From the NCBI RefSeq assembly GCF_008369325.1, contig NZ_VOBI01000002.1, positions 1 to 64,000 of the forward strand: a stretch of DNA of 64,000 bases, given 5' to 3'. Below, piece by piece: positions 45,810-57,811 of the stretch. Made by a program: the position numbers and the translations under genes. The notes beneath the pieces were generated by a model. The model saw only the letters and a list, made by a program, of their open reading frames with translations, made no database searches and had not been told where the DNA came from. This DNA is from Pseudomonas sp. ANT_H12B. Lineage in GTDB: Bacteria > Pseudomonadota > Gammaproteobacteria > Pseudomonadales > Pseudomonadaceae. How positions within the stretch are numbered: the stretch's first letter is position 1; the number at the start of each line of letters is the position of its first letter.

Positions 45810-45989
45810 GGGTGCAGTCTCGGTATGGAGGAATCGGTTAACCAGTACAGATGAAGTAAAAATACAGGATTCAGTGGTTGGATCGATCAATCTGTATGGA
45901 TTTAATACAAGCGTATTGAATCTGTAATGCTTTTCGTCGTCCACGCATCATGAAAGCTCTGGCTACCCAAGTAAACAGGAGCAATCAAA

Positions 45990-46235
45990 ATGAACGGCTT
46001 GAGCGATGTGCGGCTGACGTTACGCAGTCAGGAACTGGCAGCAGGGCAAAACAACGGTGCACGCGAGGCGGTCATGCGCGACGCGCCGTCCGGCCTGAGT
46101 CGCTGGGGCCTGTTCTGGCATCGTCTGCACACGCGCAAGGCGTTGCTGACGCTCACGCCGGAGCAGCTCAAGGATGTAGGGTTGAGTCGTGAGCAGGCGC
46201 GGGAGGAGGGGCTTAAACCGTTCTGGCGGATCTGA
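45990..46235 (+). CDS. DUF1127 (YjiS-like) small protein
   Basis: 81 residues. The C-terminal LHTRKALLTLTPEQLKDVGLSREQAREEGLKPFWR is the DUF1127 signature, an Arg/Leu-rich motif found in small proteins that in some bacteria bind RNA or regulate metabolism. Cytoplasmic. It is divergent from the MocR regulator with 180 bases between, so MocR may control it. Start ATG 45990 has an AGGAGC box upstream. Confidence 0.88.
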   Translation: MNGLSDVRLTLRSQELAAGQNNGAREAVMRDAPSGLSRWGLFWHRLHTRKALLTLTPEQLKDVGLSREQAREEGLKPFWRI

Positions 46236-46254
46236 GTGCTGCGGTGTCGTTGCG

Positions 46255-46357
46255 GCCCTTATCGCGGGCAAGCCCGCTCCCACAGTGGTCGCTGGTGTTC
46301 ACAACAATTGTGTTCACCGCCAATCCCTGTGGGAGCGGGCTTGCCCGCGATGAGGCC
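46255..46357. repeat. BIME: pair of inverted REP sequences (CGCGGGC type)
   Basis: ATCGCGGGCAAGCCCGCTCC with CACAG and the inverted CTGTGGGAGCGGGCTTGCC with CGCGAT enclose a spacer with GTTCACAACAATTGTG, itself palindromic. Same subfamily as 39144-39228. Confidence 0.92.
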
Positions 46358-46378
46358 AGTAAGACCGCAGCTAATCGA

Positions 46379-47692
46379 TCAGACCAACTCTTTAAGCCGA
46401 TGCCACAACATCCCCAGCGCCAACAATGGCGAGCGCAAATGCTTACCGCCAGGGAACGTGATATGCGGCACCTTGGCAAACAGATCGAACCCGCCGCTCT
46501 GCTGACCACTGATCGCCTCAGCCAGCAACTTGCCCGCCAGGTGCGTGGCATTCACGCCGTGACCGGAATAAGCCTGGGCGTAATACACATTCGGCTGGTC
46601 CTTGAGCCGACCGATCTGCGGCAGACGGTTGGCGCCGATGCCAATCATCCCGCCCCATTGATAGTCGATCTTCACCCCGGCCAGTTGCGGGAAAACTTCC
46701 AGCATCTTCGGTCGCATGTACGCGCCGATGTCCTTCGGGTCCCGGCCTGAATAATGACAGGCACCGCCGAACAGCAAGCGTCGGTCAGCCGAGAGTCGGT
46801 AATAGTCCAGCGCCACCCGTTGATCACAGACCGCCATGTTCTGGGGCAGCAAAACGTGCGCCTGCTCCTCACTCAAAGGTTCGGTGGCAATGATGTAGCT
46901 TCCGGCGGGCAGCACCTTGCCGCTGAGTTCGGGATTGAGTTCATTGAGGTAGGCGTTGCAGCCCAGCACCAGCGTCTTGGCACGAACCGAGCCTTGGGCG
47001 GTATGGACCTTGACCTCGGGGCCGTAATCGATACGGGTCACCGCCGACTGTTCGAACAGCTTCACGCCCAGTTGCTGTGCGGCGGCCGCTTCGCCAAGGG
47101 CCAGGTTCAGCGGGTGCAGATGCCCCGAGCCCATGTCGATCAGGCCGCCGACGTAGCGGTCGGAACCCACCACCGAGTGCATTTCATTGGCTTGCAGAAG
47201 ACGGGTTTCGTGGCGGTAACCGAGGCTGCGCAGTTCTTCCGCGTCTTCGGCGAAACCTTCAAGGTCTCGCGGCTTGTTGGCGAGGTCGCAGTAGCCCCAG
47301 GTCAGGTCGCAAGGGATCTGAAAACGCTCGACCCGCTGTCGGACGATTTCCACCGCTTCCAGCCCCATGAGTTTCATCTGACGCACGCCGTCGGCGCCGA
47401 TCACATTAGCGAACTGATCGAGGCCATGACCGACACCACGAATCAACTGGCCGCCATTACGCCCGCTGGCGCCCCAGCCGATTTTGTGGGCTTCGAGCAG
47501 CACCACGCTGAGACCGCGTTCAGCCAGCTCCAGGGCCGTGTTCAACCCCGAGAACCCGCCACCGACCACGCACACGTCAGACACCAGCTCGCCTGTGAGC
47601 ACCGGATGATCGGGCTGCGGCAGGCTGCTGGCGGCGTAATAAGAAGCAGCGTGCTGGTGGCTCGGGACAGATTGCTGAGCACGGGCATTCAT
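46379..47692 (-). CDS. FAD-dependent oxidoreductase, gamma-glutamylpolyamine-oxidase-like
   Basis: 437 residues. The dinucleotide-binding motif DVCVVGGGFSGLNTALELAERG is at about residues 39-60, followed by a DAO-fold body and C-terminal YYAQAYSGHGVNATHLAGKLLAEA. It resembles PuuB/OrdL, enzymes that oxidise gamma-glutamylputrescine. The syntenic PAO1 gene (PA5309) is pauB4. ATG 47692 is the sensible start; 24 codons upstream lack support. It supplies aldehyde for a dehydrogenase such as the PauC-like protein nearby. Precise amine unknown. Confidence 0.87.
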   Translation of the reverse strand: MNARAQQSVPSHQHAASYYAASSLPQPDHPVLTGELVSDVCVVGGGFSGLNTALELAERGLSVVLLEAHKIGWGASGRNGGQLIRGVGHGLDQFANVIGADGVRQMKLMGLEAVEIVRQRVERFQIPCDLTWGYCDLANKPRDLEGFAEDAEELRSLGYRHETRLLQANEMHSVVGSDRYVGGLIDMGSGHLHPLNLALGEAAAAQQLGVKLFEQSAVTRIDYGPEVKVHTAQGSVRAKTLVLGCNAYLNELNPELSGKVLPAGSYIIATEPLSEEQAHVLLPQNMAVCDQRVALDYYRLSADRRLLFGGACHYSGRDPKDIGAYMRPKMLEVFPQLAGVKIDYQWGGMIGIGANRLPQIGRLKDQPNVYYAQAYSGHGVNATHLAGKLLAEAISGQQSGGFDLFAKVPHITFPGGKHLRSPLLALGMLWHRLKELV

Positions 47693-47839
47693 GTGCGTGT
47701 TCCTGATGCTTGTGTTTAGGAAATTTGACGGAGCATAAGCCGGACCTTCGCAGGCGGGCAACACTGGTCGGTTGGTGCTGTCTGGATCGGGGCTTTTGCG
47801 TCAGAATCCCGGTCTATTCCGCTTTTGGTCACCGCTTCG

Positions 47840-48193
47840 ATGAGCTGCAACAGTCAGAAAATTCGCACGCTACGGCAGCAGATTCCCTCGTTCGAGTGCG
47901 TCCCTGGCTGTCATGACTGCTGTGGGCCAGTGACCACCTCACCGGAAGAAATGTCCCGCCTGCCGCGCAAAACCCGGGCCGAGCAGGATGCGGCGATGGA
48001 TGAGCTCAATTGCGTCCACCTGGGGCCCAACGGTTGCACCGTGTATGGCGAGCGACCGCTGATCTGTCGGCTGTTTGGCACCACCAAGACCTTGCCATGC
48101 CCCAATGGGCGGGGACCGGTGGAGCTGATTCATCCGCGGGTCGAGAAGCAGATTCACGAGTACATGGCTTCGACTCGCCAGGTCCTCGTCTGA
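47840..48193 (+). CDS. YkgJ-type cysteine-cluster protein
   Basis: 117 residues with an N-terminal FECVPGCHDCCGP block (C-x3-C-x2-CC) and later NCVHLGPNGCTVYGERPLICRLFG. This set of cysteines defines the zinc/iron-chelating YkgJ (UPF0153) family. The function is unknown; the cysteines probably bind a metal or iron-sulfur cluster. ATG 47840 gives MSCNSQKIRTLRQ; a TTG five codons upstream in the same frame is less likely. Confidence 0.85.
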   Translation: MSCNSQKIRTLRQQIPSFECVPGCHDCCGPVTTSPEEMSRLPRKTRAEQDAAMDELNCVHLGPNGCTVYGERPLICRLFGTTKTLPCPNGRGPVELIHPRVEKQIHEYMASTRQVLV

Positions 48194-48213
48194 GGGAAGA
48201 CCGAGTCGCCTGT

Positions 48214-48308
48214 AATCGCTAGCAGGCTAGCTCCCACAGTTGATCTTCAGCAGACACACATTCTGTGCATGACACAGATCCAGTGTGGGAGCTAGCCTGC
48301 TAGCGATG
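48214..48308. repeat. BIME with GCTAGC core
   Basis: ATCGCTAGCAGGCTAGCTCCCACA and the inverted TGTGGGAGCTAGCCTGCTAGCGAT. Here the usual CTCGC core is replaced by CTAGC in both arms, so base-pairing is kept by matching changes. A distinct REP variant. Confidence 0.9.
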
Positions 48309-48333
48309 GGGCCTGACCGGGCACCCCAAAATC

Positions 48334-48822
48334 TCAATCCGGAATCGGCAGGTTCAAGCTCTCTTTCACTTCTTCCATCACGATATAGCTCTTGGATTCG
48401 CGCACATGCGGCAGCTTGAGCAGGATGTCGCCCAGCAATTTGCGGTACGAGGCCATCTCGGAAATCCGCGCCTTCACCAGATAGTCGAAATCCCCTGACA
48501 CCAAATGACATTCCAGCACATGGGGCAGTTTCAGCACCGCGCGTCGGAACTCCTCGAAAGTATCGCCGGATTTGTAGTCGAGGCTGATCTCGACGAATAC
48601 CAGAAGACTGCCCTTGAGGTGCTGCGGATTGAGTCGGGCGTTGTAGCCCATGATGATCCCTTCGCGCTCCAGCCGCCGAACCCGCTCGGTACACGGCGTG
48701 GTCGACAGCCCGACCTTTTCCCCCAGCTCGGTAAAGGAGATGCGCCCGTCCGTTTGCAGGATCCGCAGGATGTTGCGGTCGATCTTGTCCAGCTCACGTT
48801 TGGTCTGAGTGTTGGTACGCAT
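48334..48822 (-). CDS. dadR: Lrp/AsnC-family regulator DadR
   Basis: 162 residues. An N-terminal helix-turn-helix (about 10-60, LDKIDRNILRILQTDGRISFTELGEKVGLSTTPCTERVRRLEREGII) is followed by the RAM ligand-binding domain (about 75-150). In Pseudomonas the Lrp protein divergent from dadA activates D-/L-alanine catabolism when alanine is bound. ATG 48822 is chosen by family start. A nested palindrome in the intergenic region is its likely operator. Confidence 0.9.
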   Translation of the reverse strand: MRTNTQTKRELDKIDRNILRILQTDGRISFTELGEKVGLSTTPCTERVRRLEREGIIMGYNARLNPQHLKGSLLVFVEISLDYKSGDTFEEFRRAVLKLPHVLECHLVSGDFDYLVKARISEMASYRKLLGDILLKLPHVRESKSYIVMEEVKESLNLPIPD

Positions 48823-48873
48823 AGGGGATGCGCCTCCGTGAAAAGGGTTTTTGCCGAGAATTGTCGCCAAATA

Positions 48874-48904
48874 TAGGCACTTATATAGTGAAAAGCACTG
48901 CCTA
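48874..48904. promoter_or_regulatory. Palindromic operator candidate between dadR and dadA
   Basis: TAGGCA at 48874-48879 is the inverse of TGCCTA at 48899-48904. Inside lies CACTTATATAGTG, another palindrome, so two dyads are nested. AT-rich nested dyads in a divergent Lrp/dadA gap fit Lrp binding. Confidence 0.55.
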
Positions 48905-48979
48905 ATCTTTTTTACACTGCGCACATCAATGCTCGACAACTACGAACGTCAGCGGCAAGCCGCGATGAGGGATATGAAA

Positions 48980-50284
48980 ATGCGCGTTATGGTCTTGGGT
49001 TGCGGCGTCATCGGCACCGCCAGTGCTTATTATCTGGCCCGAGCCGGGTTTGAGGTGGTGGTGGTGGACCGTCAGCCAGCCGCTGCCATGGAGACCAGTT
49101 TCGCCAACGCCGGGCAGGTTTCGCCGGGTTATGCCTCTCCGTGGGCCGCGCCGGGCGTACCGCTCAAGGCCATCAAGTGGCTGTTGCAGCGTCACGCACC
49201 GCTGGCGATCAAGGCCACCGCCGACATCGACCAATACCTGTGGATGGCGCAGATGCTGCGCAACTGCACCGCCAGCCGCTATGCGGTGAACAAGGAGCGC
49301 ATGGTCCGTCTGTCCGAGTACAGCCGTGACTGCCTCGATGAGCTGCGCGCCGAAACCGGCATTGCCTACGAAGGACGCAGCCTCGGTACTACACAATTGT
49401 TCCGCACCCAGGCTCAGCTCGACAACGCCGCGAAAGACATCGCCGTTTTGAAAGAGTCCGGCGTGCCGTTCGAACTGCTCGACCGCGCTGGCATTGCTCG
49501 GGTTGAACCGGCGCTGGCCGGCGTCACCGACATCCTCGCCGGTGCCCTACGCCTGCCGAACGACCAGACTGGCGACTGCCAGATCTTCACCACCCGCCTG
49601 GCCGAAATGGCTGTGAAACTGGGTGTGGAATTCCGCTTCGGTCAGGACATTCAGCAACTCGACTACGCCGGTGATCGCATCAACGGTGTATGGATCGACG
49701 GCAAACTGGAAACCGCCGACCGCTACGTGCTGGCGCTGGGCAGCTACTCGCCGCAGTTGCTCAAGCCGTTGGGCATCCGCGCTCCGGTGTATCCGCTTAA
49801 GGGTTATTCCTTGACTGTGCCGATCACCAACCCGGCGATGGCCCCGACTTCGACTATTCTCGACGAGACCTACAAGGTCGCGATCACCCGTTTCGACAAC
49901 CGAATCCGCGTCGGTGGCATGGCTGAAATAGCCGGTTTTGACCTGTCGCTGAACCCGCGTCGGCGTGAAACCCTGGAGATGATCGTCAACGACCTTTATC
50001 CTCAGGGCGGCGATCTGACCCAGGCGAGTTTCTGGACCGGTCTGCGTCCGACCACGCCGGACGGCACGCCAATCGTTGGTGCTACGCCGTTCAAGAACCT
50101 GTTCCTGAACACCGGTCACGGCACGCTGGGCTGGACGATGGCGTGCGGCTCCGGTCGTTTGCTGGCGGACCTGATGGCGAAGAAAACGCCGCAGATCAGC
50201 GCCGAAGGCCTCGATATTTCTCGTTATGGCACCAAAACCCAGGAGTCCGCAAAACATGGCAATCCAGCGCCAGCTCACCAATGA
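48980..50284 (+). CDS. dadA: D-amino acid dehydrogenase, small subunit
   Basis: 434 residues. FAD motif [19 protein letters not shown] at residues 5-23; C-terminal [34 protein letters not shown]. It oxidises D-alanine to pyruvate and ammonia, passing electrons to the membrane respiratory chain. ATG 48980 has GAGGG nine bases upstream. The last 29 bases overlap the downstream RidA gene, and dadX follows, so this is the dad catabolic operon. Confidence 0.95.
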   Translation: MRVMVLGCGVIGTASAYYLARAGFEVVVVDRQPAAAMETSFANAGQVSPGYASPWAAPGVPLKAIKWLLQRHAPLAIKATADIDQYLWMAQMLRNCTASRYAVNKERMVRLSEYSRDCLDELRAETGIAYEGRSLGTTQLFRTQAQLDNAAKDIAVLKESGVPFELLDRAGIARVEPALAGVTDILAGALRLPNDQTGDCQIFTTRLAEMAVKLGVEFRFGQDIQQLDYAGDRINGVWIDGKLETADRYVLALGSYSPQLLKPLGIRAPVYPLKGYSLTVPITNPAMAPTSTILDETYKVAITRFDNRIRVGGMAEIAGFDLSLNPRRRETLEMIVNDLYPQGGDLTQASFWTGLRPTTPDGTPIVGATPFKNLFLNTGHGTLGWTMACGSGRLLADLMAKKTPQISAEGLDISRYGTKTQESAKHGNPAPAHQ

Positions 50285-50609
50285 GCGCATGAGCCAGATC
50301 GTCGTTAACAACGGCACCGTGTATCTGGCAGGGCAGGTCGGCGACGATATGGACGCCGGGATTGAACAGCAGACCCGTGAAACCCTCGCCAACATCGAGC
50401 GTTTGCTCGATCTGGCCGGAACCGACAAGAGTCGTTTGCTGTCGGTGACGATTTACCTCAAAGACATTGATGCGCACTTCGAAGGCATGAACGCGGTCTG
50501 GGACAAGTGGCTGCCAAAAGGCGTCGCACCGGCCCGTGCCACCGTTGAATCGAAGTTGTGCGAACCAAAAATCCTGGTGGAGCTGTCGGTTGTAGCCGCT
50601 CTGCCATAA
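50256..50609 (+). CDS. RidA-family protein of the dad operon
   Basis: 117 residues, RidA/YjgF fold ([31 protein letters not shown]..., later [28 protein letters not shown] with the conserved Arg and Glu). It overlaps dadA by 29 bases, giving coupled translation. Family members deaminate reactive imines such as 2-iminopropionate, the direct product of DadA, so a role in speeding that hydrolysis is a reasonable inference. PAO1 has the same gene (PA5303) here. Confidence 0.9.
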   Translation: MAIQRQLTNERMSQIVVNNGTVYLAGQVGDDMDAGIEQQTRETLANIERLLDLAGTDKSRLLSVTIYLKDIDAHFEGMNAVWDKWLPKGVAPARATVESKLCEPKILVELSVVAALP

Positions 50610-50706
50610 GCCTGTCAGAAAGACCCCTCTCCCGGTGCTACTGGCGGTTCACGCCGGCAGCCAGCGCCGGTTTTTCTTCCCCATGACCGACTAGAAGTCT
50701 GCCGCC

Positions 50707-51780
50707 ATGCGTCCAGCCCGTGCCCTGATCGACCTCCAAGCCCTGCGTCACAACTATCAAATCGCCCGTGAAGTCACGGGGGCCAAGGCCCTCGCGGTGA
50801 TCAAGGCCGATGCCTACGGTCATGGCGCGGTGCGATGCGCCCAGGCGCTGGAAGCCGAGGCGGACGGGTTTGCGGTCGCTTGCATCGAAGAAGCGCTGGA
50901 ACTGCGCGCCGCCGGCATTCGTGCGCCGGTGTTGCTGCTGGAAGGTTTTTTCGAAGCCGATGAGCTGTCGCTGATCGTTGAGCATGATTTCTGGTGTGTG
51001 GTGCATTCGCTGTGGCAACTCGAAGCCATCGAGAACGCCGCACTGAGCAAACCGATCACGGTCTGGCTCAAGCTCGATTCGGGCATGCACCGGGTTGGCT
51101 TGCATCCAAAGGATTATCAGGCGGCCTATCAACGGCTGCTGGCCAGCGGCAAGGTCGCGAAGATTGTTCTGATGAGCCACTTCGCTCGCGCAGATGAACT
51201 GCACTGTCAAACCAGCGCCGAACAGGTGGCGGTTTTCGAAGCGGCGCGTCAGGGTTTGTCGGCCGAGATCAGCCTGCGCAACTCGCCGGCGGTGCTCGGT
51301 TGGCCGCAGATTTCGAGCGACTGGGTTCGCCCGGGCATCATGCTCTACGGCGCGACACCCTTTGAAGAAGCCAATGCCGTTGCGTCCCGCCTGCAACCGG
51401 TGATGACCCTCGAATCTAAAGTGATTTGCGTGCGTGAACTGCCGGCCGGCGAGCCGATCGGTTATGGCGCCAGATTCATCACCCAGAAACCGATGCGCGT
51501 GGGCGTGGTCGCCATGGGTTACGCCGACGGCTACCCGCGTCAGGCGCCAACCGGTACGCCGGTGATGGTGGCTGGGCAGCGCAGCCAGTTGATTGGCCGG
51601 GTGTCGATGGACATGCTCTGCATCGACTTGACCGATGTGCCGCAAGCCGGCCTCGGTTCAACCGTCGAGTTGTGGGGTAAAAACATCCTCGCAAGCGACG
51701 TGGCGGCGGCCGCTGACACGATTCCTTACCAGATCTTCTGCAACCTGCGCCGAGTGCCGCTGCTCTATTCCGGGGCTTAA
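50707..51780 (+). CDS. dadX: Catabolic alanine racemase
   Basis: 357 residues. PLP lysine K33 in [13 protein letters not shown]; the base-Tyr region is [11 protein letters not shown] at about 260. It converts L- to D-alanine for DadA. It is 97 bases after the RidA gene. The position in the dad cluster makes it the catabolic (DadX) rather than the biosynthetic (Alr) enzyme. Confidence 0.93.
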   Translation: MRPARALIDLQALRHNYQIAREVTGAKALAVIKADAYGHGAVRCAQALEAEADGFAVACIEEALELRAAGIRAPVLLLEGFFEADELSLIVEHDFWCVVHSLWQLEAIENAALSKPITVWLKLDSGMHRVGLHPKDYQAAYQRLLASGKVAKIVLMSHFARADELHCQTSAEQVAVFEAARQGLSAEISLRNSPAVLGWPQISSDWVRPGIMLYGATPFEEANAVASRLQPVMTLESKVICVRELPAGEPIGYGARFITQKPMRVGVVAMGYADGYPRQAPTGTPVMVAGQRSQLIGRVSMDMLCIDLTDVPQAGLGSTVELWGKNILASDVAAAADTIPYQIFCNLRRVPLLYSGA

Positions 51781-51906
51781 CCCCAAACGCTGCGGACCGG
51801 AAGTCGTCTCACCGAACAGGATTCAGGCCAAAGTGTTGTAAATACTGAACGCTGTCGCCATGATAACGCGCAATATTCCTACAACCTGAATCCTGGAGGC
51901 GCAAGC

Positions 51907-52455
51907 TTGGACGTCGGTGAACGACTGCAATCCATCCGTAAGCTCAAAGGTCTTTCGCAGCGTGAACTCGCCAAACGCGCGGGCGTCACCAATAGCACCA
52001 TTTCGATGATCGAGAAGAACAGCGTCAGCCCCTCGATCAGTTCGCTGCGCAAGGTACTGGGCGGGATTCCCATGTCCATGGTCGAGTTCTTTTCCGAAGA
52101 GATCCTGCAGGAAAAACCGACTCAGATCGTCTACAAAGCCAACGAGCTGATCGATATTTCCGATGGCGCAGTGACCATGAAACTGGTCGGCCGGGCTCAC
52201 CCGAGCCGGGCTATCGCGTTCCTCAACGAAATCTACCCGCCTGGCGCAGATACCGGTGACGAGATGCTCACCCATGAGGGTGAGGAAACCGGGATTTTGC
52301 TTGAGGGTCGACTGGAACTGGTTGTAGGCCTGGAAACGTTTGTGCTCGAAGCCGGCGACAGCTACTACTTTGAAAGTACCAAACCGCACCGTTTCCGTAA
52401 TCCGTTCGATGAACCGGCGCGACTAATCAGCGCAGCTACTCCAGCGAATTTCTAG
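51907..52455 (+). CDS. pauR: XRE-cupin transcriptional regulator PauR
   Basis: 182 residues starting at TTG 51907 with GGAGG seven bases upstream. Helix-turn-helix (about 5-60, LQSIRKLKGLSQRELAKRAGVTNSTISMIEKN) and a C-terminal cupin sensor (about 110-180, PGADTGDEMLTHEGEETGILLEGRLEL...). The syntenic PAO1 gene PA5301 is PauR, repressor of gamma-glutamylpolyamine catabolism genes, relieved by polyamines. Ligand by synteny. Confidence 0.88.
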   Translation: MDVGERLQSIRKLKGLSQRELAKRAGVTNSTISMIEKNSVSPSISSLRKVLGGIPMSMVEFFSEEILQEKPTQIVYKANELIDISDGAVTMKLVGRAHPSRAIAFLNEIYPPGADTGDEMLTHEGEETGILLEGRLELVVGLETFVLEAGDSYYFESTKPHRFRNPFDEPARLISAATPANF

Positions 52456-52624
52456 GAAAAGAGGCGTCCCGCCAGCATTGCGCAGGTGCCCGAGTTGTTT
52501 TTCCGCCACGCATAAGACCCCTTCGACTTTAGGGTTGTTTAAGTGTGGCGGGCTTACCGTTATACTTGCGCCCGCCTGCGAACCGTGGCCGTGGGCGTGA
52601 CTAGCCACCATTGAGGGTGAACGC

Positions 52625-53050
52625 GTGAATCTAATTAAGAAAATGCTGGCCGTACCAGCAACCGTATTGGCCCTATGGGCAGTCAGCGCACAAGCAGCGA
52701 CCAGCGACGATATTGCTAAACGTCTTGAGCCGGTCGGCCAGGTTTGCGTTCAGGGTAAAGAGTGCAAGGGGATGGAAGTCGCGGCATCTGCGGGTGGTGG
52801 CGATGCCAAGACTCCTGATTCGGTGATTGCAAAACATTGCAACGCTTGCCACGGCACCGGCCTGTTGGACGCGCCGAAAATCGGTGATGCCGCGGCGTGG
52901 GGCGAACGTGCCAAGAAAGAAGGCGGCCTTGACGGCTTGCTGGCGAAAGCCATCTCCGGCGTCAACGCAATGCCTCCAAAAGGCACTTGCGCCGATTGTA
53001 CAGATGCCGATCTCAAGGGTGCTATCGAGAAGATGTCCGGCTTGAAATAA
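52625..53050 (+). CDS. Cytochrome c5 family protein
   Basis: 141 residues from GTG 52625. A signal peptide at 1-24 (VLALWAVSAQA) directs it to the periplasm. One haem site CNACHGTGL at about residue 73, and a distal Met in VNAMPPKGTCADCTDADL, typical of cytochrome c5. A disulfide-like Cys pair (CADC) matches the family. It carries electrons in the periplasm. A terminator follows. Confidence 0.92.
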   Translation: MNLIKKMLAVPATVLALWAVSAQAATSDDIAKRLEPVGQVCVQGKECKGMEVAASAGGGDAKTPDSVIAKHCNACHGTGLLDAPKIGDAAAWGERAKKEGGLDGLLAKAISGVNAMPPKGTCADCTDADLKGAIEKMSGLK

Positions 53051-53070
53051 GCTTTCATCTTCAGCGAAAA

Positions 53071-53093
53071 AGCCGCTTTCGAGCGGCTTTTTT
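53071..53093 (+). terminator. Terminator after cytochrome c5
   Basis: AGCCGCT, TTCG, AGCGGCT then TTTTT: a stable tetraloop hairpin. Confidence 0.95.
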
Positions 53094-53185
53094 GTGCCCG
53101 CGATTTGCCCTTGCGACTATTCTTTGGAGCAAAGGCCCGGCAAGCTCGGTCCAACCCCAATTCACGGAATATAAGGGAGGATCAG

Positions 53186-55108
<1,923 letters not shown>

Positions 55109-55121
55109 CAGACAACAAAAA

Positions 55122-55155
55122 ACCTGTGGGAGCGGGCTTGCCCGCTCCCACAGGT
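55122..55155. repeat. Perfect 15-base-pair REP-derived palindrome
   Basis: ACCTGTGGGAGCGGG, CTTG, CCCGCTCCCACAGGT: a perfect 15-base-pair hairpin where one REP half is followed directly by its own inverted copy. It lies between convergent genes and probably ends both transcripts. Confidence 0.9.
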
Positions 55156-55172
55156 ACAACGGTGCAGCTGAT

Positions 55173-55784
<612 letters not shown>

Positions 55785-55801
55785 TTAAAAAGTAGTCGAT
55801 T

Positions 55802-57811
55802 CTAGCGCTTTAACATCGCGCGTATATCCGCCAATGCGGTATTGCCGCGAACGGCTTTGACTTCCACGGGTGTGTCGTCGTTGCCTTCCCAGGCGAGGTC
55901 GTCCGGCGGCAGCTCATCAAGGAAGCGGCTCGGTGCGCAGTCGATGATCTCGCCGTATTGCTTACGCTTGGCGGCGAAGGTGAAGGCCAGCGTCTGACGC
56001 GCTCGGGTAATTCCGACGTAGGCCAGCCGGCGTTCTTCTTCGATGGTGTCGGCTTCGATGCTGGAGCGGTGCGGGAGGATTTCCTCTTCCATGCCCATGA
56101 TGAACACGTAGGGAAATTCCAGACCTTTGGAGGCGTGCAGGGTCATCATCTGCACACCTTCGGCGCCGTCTTCTTCTTCCTGCTGACGTTCCAGCATGTC
56201 GCGCAAAACGAGTTTGCCGATGGCGTCTTCGACGGTCATCTCGCCTTCTTCGTCTTTTTCGAGCGTGTTCTTCAACGCCTCGATCAGGAACCACACGTTG
56301 CCCATGCGGTAATCGGCGGCCTTGTCGCTGGAGCTGTTGGTGCGCAGCCAGTTCTCGTAGTCGATGTCCATGACCATGCTGCGCAACGCCGAGATCGGGT
56401 CTTCGCCGGCGCATTGCTCGCGGACCTTGTCCATGAAGCGCTTGAAGCGCGACAGGCGATCGGTGAAGCGCGTATCCAGATGCTCGCCCAGGCCGATTTC
56501 GTCGGTGGCCGCGTACATGGAGATTTTGCGTTCGGTGGCGTAGTTACCGAGTTTTTCCAGCGTGGTCGAACCGATCTCCCGGCGTGGGACGTTGATCACT
56601 CGCAGGAAGGCGTTGTCGTCGTCCGGGTTCACGAGCAGGCGGAAGTAGGCCATCAGGTCTTTCACTTCCTGACGTCCGAAAAAGCTGTTGCCGCCGGACA
56701 ATCGGTAAGGAATCTGGTGGTGTTGCAGCTTCAGCTCGATCAGCTTGGCCTGGTAGTTACCGCGATACAGGATCGCGAAATCGCTGTACGGCCGATCCGT
56801 GCGCAAGTGCAGGGTCAGCAGTTCCACGGCCACGCGTTCGGCTTCGGCGTCTTCGTTGCGGCAACGGATCACGCGAATCTCGTCGCCGTGACCCATCTCG
56901 CTCCACAGCTGCTTTTCGAATTCGTGCGGGTTGTTCGAGATCAGCACGTTGGCACAGCGCAGGATGCGGCTGGTGGAGCGGTAGTTTTGCTCGAGCATGA
57001 CCACTTTCAGGGACGGGTAATCGTCCTTGAGCAACATCAGGTTTTCCGGGCGGGCGCCGCGCCAGGCGTAGATCGACTGGTCATCGTCGCCCACCACGGT
57101 GAACTGATTGCGCGTGCCGATCAGCAATTTCACCAGCAAATACTGGCTGGCGTTGGTGTCCTGGTATTCGTCCACCAGCAGGTAGCGGACTTTGTTCTGC
57201 CATTTTTCGAGGATGTCGGCGTGTTCCTGGAACAGCTTCACCGGCAGCAGGATCAAGTCGTCGAAGTCCACCGCGTTGAACGCCTTGAGCGTGCGCTGAT
57301 AGTGGGTGTAGACGATGGCGGCGGTCTGTTCCTTTGGGTTGCGCGCGTTTTCCAGGGCTTCGGGCGGCAGGATCAGGTCGTTTTTCCACGAGCCGATCAT
57401 GTTCTTGATCTCGTCGACGCCGTCGTCGCCCGAGTATTCCTTCTGCATGATGTCGGTCATCAGGGCTTTGACATCGGTCTCGTCGAAGATCGAGAAACCT
57501 GGCTTGTAGCCCAGCCGCGCGTGTTCCTTGCGGATGATATTCAGGCCCAGATTGTGGAAGGTGCAGACGGTCAGGCCGCGGCCTTCGCCGCCCTTGAGCA
57601 AGGTGCCGACCCGTTCCTTCATCTCGCGCGCGGCCTTGTTGGTAAAGGTCATGGCGACGATGTACTGGGCGCGGATGCCACAGTTCTGGATCAGATGCGC
57701 AATTTTGCGGGTGATCACACTGGTCTTGCCGGAGCCTGCACCGGCGAGCACCAAAAGAGGGCCGCCGACGTAGCTCACGGCTTCTTGCTGCCGGGGATTG
57801 AGTCGGGACAT
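55802..57811 (-). CDS. rep: ATP-dependent DNA helicase Rep
   Basis: 669 residues, the usual Rep length. Walker A AGAGSGKTSVITRK at residues 23-36, VDEYQDTN Walker B, QNYRSTSRIL and the C-terminal VQMMTLHASKGLEFPYVFI motif. A UvrD-like 3'-5' helicase that clears proteins ahead of replication forks. Divergent from the EAL gene. Confidence 0.97.
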   Translation of the reverse strand: MSRLNPRQQEAVSYVGGPLLVLAGAGSGKTSVITRKIAHLIQNCGIRAQYIVAMTFTNKAAREMKERVGTLLKGGEGRGLTVCTFHNLGLNIIRKEHARLGYKPGFSIFDETDVKALMTDIMQKEYSGDDGVDEIKNMIGSWKNDLILPPEALENARNPKEQTAAIVYTHYQRTLKAFNAVDFDDLILLPVKLFQEHADILEKWQNKVRYLLVDEYQDTNASQYLLVKLLIGTRNQFTVVGDDDQSIYAWRGARPENLMLLKDDYPSLKVVMLEQNYRSTSRILRCANVLISNNPHEFEKQLWSEMGHGDEIRVIRCRNEDAEAERVAVELLTLHLRTDRPYSDFAILYRGNYQAKLIELKLQHHQIPYRLSGGNSFFGRQEVKDLMAYFRLLVNPDDDNAFLRVINVPRREIGSTTLEKLGNYATERKISMYAATDEIGLGEHLDTRFTDRLSRFKRFMDKVREQCAGEDPISALRSMVMDIDYENWLRTNSSSDKAADYRMGNVWFLIEALKNTLEKDEEGEMTVEDAIGKLVLRDMLERQQEEEDGAEGVQMMTLHASKGLEFPYVFIMGMEEEILPHRSSIEADTIEEERRLAYVGITRARQTLAFTFAAKRKQYGEIIDCAPSRFLDELPPDDLAWEGNDDTPVEVKAVRGNTALADIRAMLKR

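Noticed and set aside
50607..50706. Hairpin with T run between the RidA gene and dadX as a terminator
   Set aside because: The CGCCGG/CCGGCG-type stem is irregular and the three genes normally form one operon. At most it attenuates.
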